Assembly (NCBI GenBank): GCA_035491935.1
Contig: DATJJW010000036.1
Coordinates: 1-10,269, forward strand
Source: DATJJW01 sp035491935
GTDB lineage: Bacteria > Pseudomonadota > Alphaproteobacteria > ATCC43930 > CGMCC-115725
DNA: 10,269 nt
Reading direction: 5' to 3'
Of this stretch, positions 5,972-10,269 are shown in pieces. Both the position numbers and the translations under genes were made by a program. The notes beneath the pieces are model-generated. The model searched no databases and was not told the origin of the DNA. It was given only the letters and a program-made list of their open reading frames with translations. The number at the start of each line of letters is the position of its first letter. The stretch's first letter is position 1.

Positions 5972-7975
5972 TTACTTCTCGTCCATCGCCACCAGGCTGC
6001 CGGACTCGCCTTCGTCGAGCCGGTCGAGGTGGTAGTGGATCGGGCCGTCCTCGGGATAGGCCGCCGCCAACTCGCGGAAGGCGTTGTGGGCGGCCGGCTC
6101 CTTGGCCGCCATCAGGTCGAAGGCTGCCTGGTAGCGGGCATGGAAGCCGCTGCGCACCTGTTCCTCCGTCATCGGCTCGAAGATCGGGACCGGCAGGCTC
6201 TTGCCCTTGACGATGATGTTGGCGATCGGCCGGAATGTCACCTCCGGCACTTGCGAGGCGATGGTCTCGCTGATGCAGACGCGGGTGCCGAAATACTTGT
6301 TCACGCCTTCGAGCCGCGCCGACAGATTCACCGCATCGCCGATGGCGGTATAGGACAGCTTGTCCGGTGCGCCGAAATTGCCGATGACCGCCTCGCCGCA
6401 ATGCAGGCCGATGCGGGTATGGCCGAAGGGGACGCCGGCCGCCTTCTGCCGGGCGCAGAATTCCTCGGCATAGGCGCTCACCGCCATGGCGCATTTGACG
6501 ATGCGCTGGCGATGGTCGGGCTGGGGCAGCGGCGCGTTCCACAGCGCGAAGATCGCATCGCCGATGAAGCTGCACACCGTGCCGTCGAAATCCTCGATGA
6601 TGATCTTGCAGGCGCCGGTCAGGTACTCGTTCAGCACCGCGGTCAGCTGCTCCGACGTCATGCCCTCCGAAAGGGTGGTGAAGTCCGCGACGTCGGTGAA
6701 CAGGAACGACATCTCGCGGCGGTCGCCGCCCAGCTGCAGCTTCGAAGGGTCGTCGATCAGCTCCTTGACCAGCTTGGGCGAGACGTAGCGCGACATGGCG
6801 CCCTGGATCATGCTGCGCTGGCGGCGTTCCAGCCGGCCGATCACCGTGTCGGACAGCCAGGCCGACAGGCCCACCGCGAGGACCGGCGCGACCACCGGCA
6901 GGACGAGCTGCCAGTGCCAGTATGTCAACGCGACGGCGACCACATAGGCGCCGACGATGAGGATCGACCCGCCGAACCGGACCCAGAGCGCCAAGGGCAG
7001 GCGGCTCAGGATGGTGTCGAGCAGTGCCAGCAACACGGTGATGCCGACAATCCAGGACATCGGCGGGTAATTGAGATGCGTCTTCTCCAGAAGCTGGGCC
7101 ACGCCCTCGGCATGGATGGTGATGCCGGGGATCGAGCCGTCGATCTCGCCCTTCAGGACGGAGAAGGGCGTCAGGTGCCGGTCGATCAGCGCCTCGTCGG
7201 CGCCGACCATGACGATCTTGTTCTTGAACAGCGCGTCGGGCAGGACACGGAGCAGGGCAAGGTTGGCCGGCAGCTCGGTGAAGGGGGCGCTGCCCTGCAC
7301 CGTGTCGCGCCGGTAGATCAGCGTCGGCTGGGCCTGCGGCGTCTTGATGCCGAGCCGGTCGAGGATGGCGCGCGCCAGGCCCAGCTGGTAGCTGCCGTCC
7401 GGCCGCATCTCGCCCGGATAGATCGAGCGTACGACGCCGTCGCGGTCGGTCGGCACATTCGCCATGCCGCGATTGATCGGCGGCACGAAGTCATTGAGGT
7501 ATTTCAGCCGCGCCGGATTATCCTCGATGCGCGGATCATCGACATAGCTGATCAGCAGCGGCATCGGTATCTGCCGGATCGTCTGCCTCAGGATCTCATC
7601 CTTGGCCGGGTCGGTCGGCGTATCGAGCAGCACGTCGAGGCCGATGGCGCGGACATGCTTGGAGGCCAGGACCTCCAGCACCTCGGCGAGATAGGCCCGG
7701 TCGACCGGCGTGCGGTAGGGGAATTGATCCAGCACCTTTTCCGTGATGCTGACGATCATGACATTGGGGTCGGGCGCGGGCTGCAGCGGCACGCCGGCGA
7801 TCATCCGGATGTCCTTGGTCCATTGTTCGACCTTGTCGCCCATGCCGGTCGTGCTGACCCACAGCGCGATGACGGTCGTGACGAGCACGATTGCCAGCGA
7901 TTGCAGGACCGGATTACCGAGCAGCCCGCGGAACTTGACGTTGACCTTGGGCAAGGGGGCGGCGGCGTCTACCAC
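5972..7975 (-). CDS. CHASE2 domain membrane class III adenylate/guanylate cyclase
   Basis: This 667-residue membrane enzyme should turn a periplasmic signal into a cyclic nucleotide in the cytoplasm. Domain order: transmembrane helix ~22-41, periplasmic CHASE2 sensor ~45-300, three transmembrane helices at ~306-326, 328-350 and 355-374, a linker, then the class III cyclase domain ~420-605. A C-terminal tail ~606-667 with the FHARYQAAFDL...PEDGP pattern resembles the short TPR-like tails of other bacterial cyclases. Catalytic residues seen: metal Asp428 (FLFTDVADF) and Asp473 (FIGDAIFA), transition-state Asn550 and Arg554 (AVNLSARLEG). The usual base-selecting Lys (KxxGD) is Ser469, and the partner position is Thr543 (YTAIGD), a Thr like class IIIb enzymes. 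ATP is the more likely substrate by family, but GTP cannot be excluded. GTG 7975 has GGAG nine nt upstream (7985-7988). It is divergent from the TPS operon. Confidence 0.94.
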   Translation of the reverse strand: MVDAAAPLPKVNVKFRGLLGNPVLQSLAIVLVTTVIALWVSTTGMGDKVEQWTKDIRMIAGVPLQPAPDPNVMIVSITEKVLDQFPYRTPVDRAYLAEVLEVLASKHVRAIGLDVLLDTPTDPAKDEILRQTIRQIPMPLLISYVDDPRIEDNPARLKYLNDFVPPINRGMANVPTDRDGVVRSIYPGEMRPDGSYQLGLARAILDRLGIKTPQAQPTLIYRRDTVQGSAPFTELPANLALLRVLPDALFKNKIVMVGADEALIDRHLTPFSVLKGEIDGSIPGITIHAEGVAQLLEKTHLNYPPMSWIVGITVLLALLDTILSRLPLALWVRFGGSILIVGAYVVAVALTYWHWQLVLPVVAPVLAVGLSAWLSDTVIGRLERRQRSMIQGAMSRYVSPKLVKELIDDPSKLQLGGDRREMSFLFTDVADFTTLSEGMTSEQLTAVLNEYLTGACKIIIEDFDGTVCSFIGDAIFALWNAPLPQPDHRQRIVKCAMAVSAYAEEFCARQKAAGVPFGHTRIGLHCGEAVIGNFGAPDKLSYTAIGDAVNLSARLEGVNKYFGTRVCISETIASQVPEVTFRPIANIIVKGKSLPVPIFEPMTEEQVRSGFHARYQAAFDLMAAKEPAAHNAFRELAAAYPEDGPIHYHLDRLDEGESGSLVAMDEK

Positions 7976-8048
7976 GTGCTGCTACTCCAGAAAAATGCTG
8001 TTGTCGGCGTTCTTGACTTCGGCAGCGGGCCAGGAGTTTTCCGATTGG

Positions 8049-8066
8049 TTTAATATCTTTTAATAT
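8049..8066. repeat. AT-rich direct repeat with one-helical-turn spacing
   Basis: TTTAATAT occurs at 8049-8056 and again at 8059-8066, so the two copies lie 10 bp apart on the same face of the helix. It overlaps a small inverted repeat (TATTC 8064-8068, GAATA 8074-8078). It sits in the only AT-rich part of the cyclase/tpsB divergent spacer and could be a promoter core or a protein-binding site for either gene. Confidence 0.35.
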
Positions 8067-8126
8067 TCTTCATGAATAGTTACCCGCGCATCGCGAGAAT
8101 GCTGGAACTGAAGCCTTAATTGCCGG

Positions 8127-8140
8127 CACAAAGCTTTGTG
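8127..8140. promoter_or_regulatory. Perfect 14-bp palindrome upstream of tpsB (candidate operator)
   Basis: CACAAAGCTTTGTG is a perfect palindrome without a spacer, 41 bp before the tpsB ATG and about 150 bp upstream of the cyclase start. An 8-bp palindrome TGCCGGCA (8121-8128) abuts it. The lack of a loop makes an RNA hairpin unlikely and a dimeric DNA-binding protein more likely. The regulator is unknown. I found no promoter hexamers near it that I would defend. Confidence 0.4.
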
Positions 8141-8181
8141 TTGCTGCCGAGTTATTTGTACTTTTGCCGAGTGGGGATTGG

Positions 8182-9942
8182 ATGACGGCCAGGGGGAGGG
8201 GGAGCCTCGGGGGTAAACGCCGGCAATCGCTGAGGATCCTGAGAGGCGTCTCGGTCGCCCTGGGCTTTGTGGGGGGCCTCGCTGGTCCGGCCTTCGCGCA
8301 GGGCGTGCCTCCGGCAGGGGCGCTCCAGTCGGTCAATCCCGGTCGCGCGCTGCAGCAATTCGCGCCGCCCACGGCAGTCGCTCCGCCGTCCGGCGAGATC
8401 GAGGTGCCGGCGACCAATCCGGAAACCCCGCCGACGGGTGCGGACAAGGTTTTCTTCAAGCTGACCGATATCGTGATCGATGACAGCACCGTCTATCGCG
8501 GCGGCAGCCTCAAATCGATCTATGCCAAGAGCCTTGGTCAAAGGGTGAGTCTGACCAAGATTTATGACATCGCCAACGCGATCACGGAAAAATATCGCAG
8601 CGACGGCTATTTCCTGAGCAAGGCGATCATCCCGGTCCAGCGCATCCATAATGGCGTCGTGCATCTCCGGGCGGTCGAGGGCTTTATCGACCAGGTGCAT
8701 CTGCAAGGCGTGAAGAGCAAGCGCCTGGAAGCCTATGCCCAGGCGATCCGGGCGGTGCGCCCGATCACCACGAAGATACTGGAGCGCTATGTACTGCTGG
8801 CCAACGATCTTGCCGGCATGACGGTGCAGAGCGTGCTGGCGCCATCGCCTACGGTGCAGGGCGCGGCCGACCTGACCATGATCGCGGTGCGCAAGACCTT
8901 CGGCGGCAGCGCCGAGATGGATAATTTCGGCACCCCCTACCAGGGGCCGTGGCAGGCGATGGTCACCGGCAGCATGGCCGGCGTGCTCGGCCATGACGAG
9001 ATGATTTCCGTACGCGGCGCTACCACCAGTACGCCCCGGCAGATGGGCATGTTCGGCATCAACTTGGCATTGCCGATCGATGATGACGGCACCAGCCTGG
9101 TCTTGGATTTCAGCCGCAACAAGGGCCATCCCGGCTACGTGCTGGAGCCGTTCGGCGTACATACCCTGGCCTATTCCGCCTCGATAGCGGTCCAGCACTA
9201 CATGATCCGCAGCCGCGCGGAGAATTTGCTGAGTGCGCTGACTTTCTCGTACTTGAACTCCGAGACGCGGCTGAACGTGCCCGGATCGTCGGACGACCAC
9301 ATCCGCGCGCTGCGCGCCAGCCTCGGCTACACCCGGATCGATACGCTGGGTGGCCAGAATGCGGTCAGCGCCGAGCTCAGCGAGGGCATTCCGATCCTCA
9401 ACGCGACGCGGGGCGGCAACAATCCGCTGGCGTCGCGCCCCGACGCCCGGAACGACTTCACCAAGCTCGTGCTGAACGGCTCCCGTCTCCAGGATCTCGG
9501 CAATAATTACGCGCTGCTCCTTGCCATGAGCGCGCAATCCTCCTTCGGCGAGCGTCTCTTGTCCTCGGAACAGTTCGCCCTCGGCGGCCCGGTCTATGGA
9601 CGCGGCTACGATCCGTCGGAGGTCACCGGCGACAATGGCGTCGCCGGCAAGTTGGAACTGCAGAAGACCGTGCCCTTTACCCTCTATGGGCGGGATCGCT
9701 TCGCGCAGTTCTTCGGCTTCTATGACGTCGGCGAGGTCATGACGAGCGTCGTCAATGCCGGCGCACCGGGGCGGCAGACATTGGCTTCGACCGGTACGGG
9801 GGTGCGGCTCAATTTCGGCAACGGCGTCACTTCGCTGATCGAGTTGGCCAAACCCTTGACGCGCGCGGTTTCTTCGGAGATCGGGCACGAGGACGATCCA
9901 AAGGATTGGCGTATCTACTTCTCGTTGGCAGCGGCATTTTGA
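8182..9942 (+). CDS. TpsB outer-membrane transporter (ShlB/FhaC/HecB family)
   Basis: TpsB proteins secrete, and sometimes activate, a partner TpsA exoprotein across the outer membrane. From ATG 8182 the product has 586 residues, normal for the family. Residues 1-39 are a signal peptide (basic n-region with GKRRQ, hydrophobic core, AFA before Gln40). A Pro-rich linker ~57-86 is followed by a POTRA domain ~90-166 (VFFKLTDIVIDD, then LTKIYDIANAITEKYRSDGYFLSKAIIP) and a second POTRA/ShlB-like region ~167-240. The Omp85-type barrel ~241-586 contains GGPVYGRGYDPSEVTGDNG with Arg474-Gly475-Tyr476, the conserved loop-6 motif, and ends in Phe586 as outer-membrane proteins usually do. GGGGA at 8173-8177 lies 4 nt before ATG 8182; TTG 8164 is an alternative with no clear site. 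The TpsA gene starts 12 bp downstream, which makes a TPS operon. The cargo, rather than this protein, will define the function. Confidence 0.95.
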   Translation: MTARGRGSLGGKRRQSLRILRGVSVALGFVGGLAGPAFAQGVPPAGALQSVNPGRALQQFAPPTAVAPPSGEIEVPATNPETPPTGADKVFFKLTDIVIDDSTVYRGGSLKSIYAKSLGQRVSLTKIYDIANAITEKYRSDGYFLSKAIIPVQRIHNGVVHLRAVEGFIDQVHLQGVKSKRLEAYAQAIRAVRPITTKILERYVLLANDLAGMTVQSVLAPSPTVQGAADLTMIAVRKTFGGSAEMDNFGTPYQGPWQAMVTGSMAGVLGHDEMISVRGATTSTPRQMGMFGINLALPIDDDGTSLVLDFSRNKGHPGYVLEPFGVHTLAYSASIAVQHYMIRSRAENLLSALTFSYLNSETRLNVPGSSDDHIRALRASLGYTRIDTLGGQNAVSAELSEGIPILNATRGGNNPLASRPDARNDFTKLVLNGSRLQDLGNNYALLLAMSAQSSFGERLLSSEQFALGGPVYGRGYDPSEVTGDNGVAGKLELQKTVPFTLYGRDRFAQFFGFYDVGEVMTSVVNAGAPGRQTLASTGTGVRLNFGNGVTSLIELAKPLTRAVSSEIGHEDDPKDWRIYFSLAAAF

Positions 9943-9954
9943 CGGGGGGTTACG

Positions 9955-10269
9955 ATGACCGGCGTCGGGTGCGTGATGGCAGGGCGGCGGCGGCATCGAC
10001 GGGCTGCGGACGGGGCCGCGTGCCCGGCTGGGCCCAAGGGTTTGGCGTCGCGCGCGCCTGAAGCGCTCACACCTATGCGGCCGTTGGCTGGCCGGGCATT
10101 GGCCGGCCGGGTGAGCGCGCTCGCCCTGACGGTCGGGCTGCTGGGCGTGTCGGCGTCTCCGGTTTTGGCGCAGACGGTCGCGGCCCCGTCAGTCGCGGCC
10201 ACGGCGCTGCCGCAAGGCGGCCAGGTGGTGGTCGGCGCGGCCAGCATCCAGCAGTCGGGCGCCAGCATG
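9955..10269 (+). CDS. TpsA exoprotein, filamentous haemagglutinin-type (N-terminal part, runs off window)
   Basis: The frame is open from ATG 9955 through the window end (105 codons, no stop). Residues ~48-72 form a signal peptide core (ALTVGLLGVSASPVLA) with likely cleavage before Gln73. After an Ala-rich linker, LPQGGQVVVGAASIQQSG (85-102) matches the beginning of the TPS secretion domain, where filamentous haemagglutinin-like proteins have LPxGGxV and a following Q-SG-type strand. This domain is recognised by the TpsB encoded just upstream, so the pair is a two-partner secretion system of B-A order. The n-region of ~50 residues is long and Arg/Ala-rich, reminiscent of extended signal peptides in TpsA proteins but without their usual sequence. 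ATG 10075 (residue 41) would give a normal-length signal peptide; a G-rich GGGGGG at 9944-9949 supports the first ATG only weakly. Adhesin, haemolysin or contact-toxin function cannot be told from this fragment. Confidence 0.85.
   Translation, partial: MTGVGCVMAGRRRHRRAADGAACPAGPKGLASRAPEALTPMRPLAGRALAGRVSALALTVGLLGVSASPVLAQTVAAPSVAATALPQGGQVVVGAASIQQSGASM

Noticed and set aside
6029..8053. 674-codon open frame on the plus strand
   Set aside because: It lies antisense to the CHASE2 cyclase, whose domains and catalytic residues are clear. The translation is rich in Arg, His, Gln and Asp with no recognisable domain, as expected from the complement of GC-rich coding DNA.
8072..8119. 15-codon open frame starting MNSYPR upstream of tpsB
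   Set aside because: No ribosome binding site, no recognised leader-peptide pattern and no adjacent attenuator; chance is the simplest explanation.
8152..9996. 614-codon open frame on the minus strand
   Set aside because: Antisense to tpsB, which has a signal peptide, POTRA and the RGY barrel motif. The antisense product has no domain and an Arg/His/Ala-rich shadow composition.
1..10269. CRISPR array, tRNA/rRNA, insertion sequence or prophage
   Set aside because: No regularly spaced repeats, no RNA gene landmarks, and no transposase, integrase or flanking inverted repeats were seen on either strand.

Overview
The window is GC-rich coding DNA with tightly packed genes and typical proteobacterial gene types: PyrC-type dihydroorotase, a Tat-exported amidase, a CHASE2-class III cyclase and a two-partner secretion locus. 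I infer an alphaproteobacterium, perhaps a Rhodospirillales-like lineage. The class is a moderate inference and the order is a weak one. There is no rRNA, tRNA, CRISPR array, transposase or other mark of a mobile element.

Left part (1-2486). The 3' end of an AIFM3-like FAD/NAD(P)-dependent ferredoxin-type reductase is followed on the same strand by a DJ-1/PfpI-family protein with its own strong ribosome binding site; an inverted repeat lies between them. A perfect 10-bp hairpin with a U-tract on the minus strand then ends a convergent gene for a Tat-exported zinc N-acetylmuramoyl-L-alanine amidase. About 220 bp of comparatively AT-rich non-coding DNA follow.

Middle part (2486-5887). A minus-strand pair encodes a redoxin-like/prolyl-4-hydroxylase fusion (upstream) and a PAPS-type sulfotransferase (downstream), 13 bp apart. 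They are probably co-transcribed and may act in sequence on one substrate. Divergent from them is pyrC, encoding the fourth... ring-forming dihydroorotase step of pyrimidine synthesis (carbamoyl aspartate to dihydroorotate), with all metal ligands present.

Right part (5972-10269). A minus-strand CHASE2-transmembrane-class III nucleotide cyclase is divergent from a two-partner secretion operon: a TpsB outer-membrane transporter (POTRA plus Omp85-type barrel) and, 12 bp downstream, the first 105 codons of its TpsA exoprotein, which runs off the window. The 206-bp divergent spacer holds a perfect 14-bp palindrome and an AT-rich direct repeat with 10-bp spacing.

The best candidates for unusual biology are the redoxin-hydroxylase fusion with its sulfotransferase partner, the cyclase with a Ser at the usual base-selecting Lys position, and the TPS locus with its unseen cargo. 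No gene-free stretch exceeds 300 bp. I did not find a clearly new multi-gene defence or mobile system.
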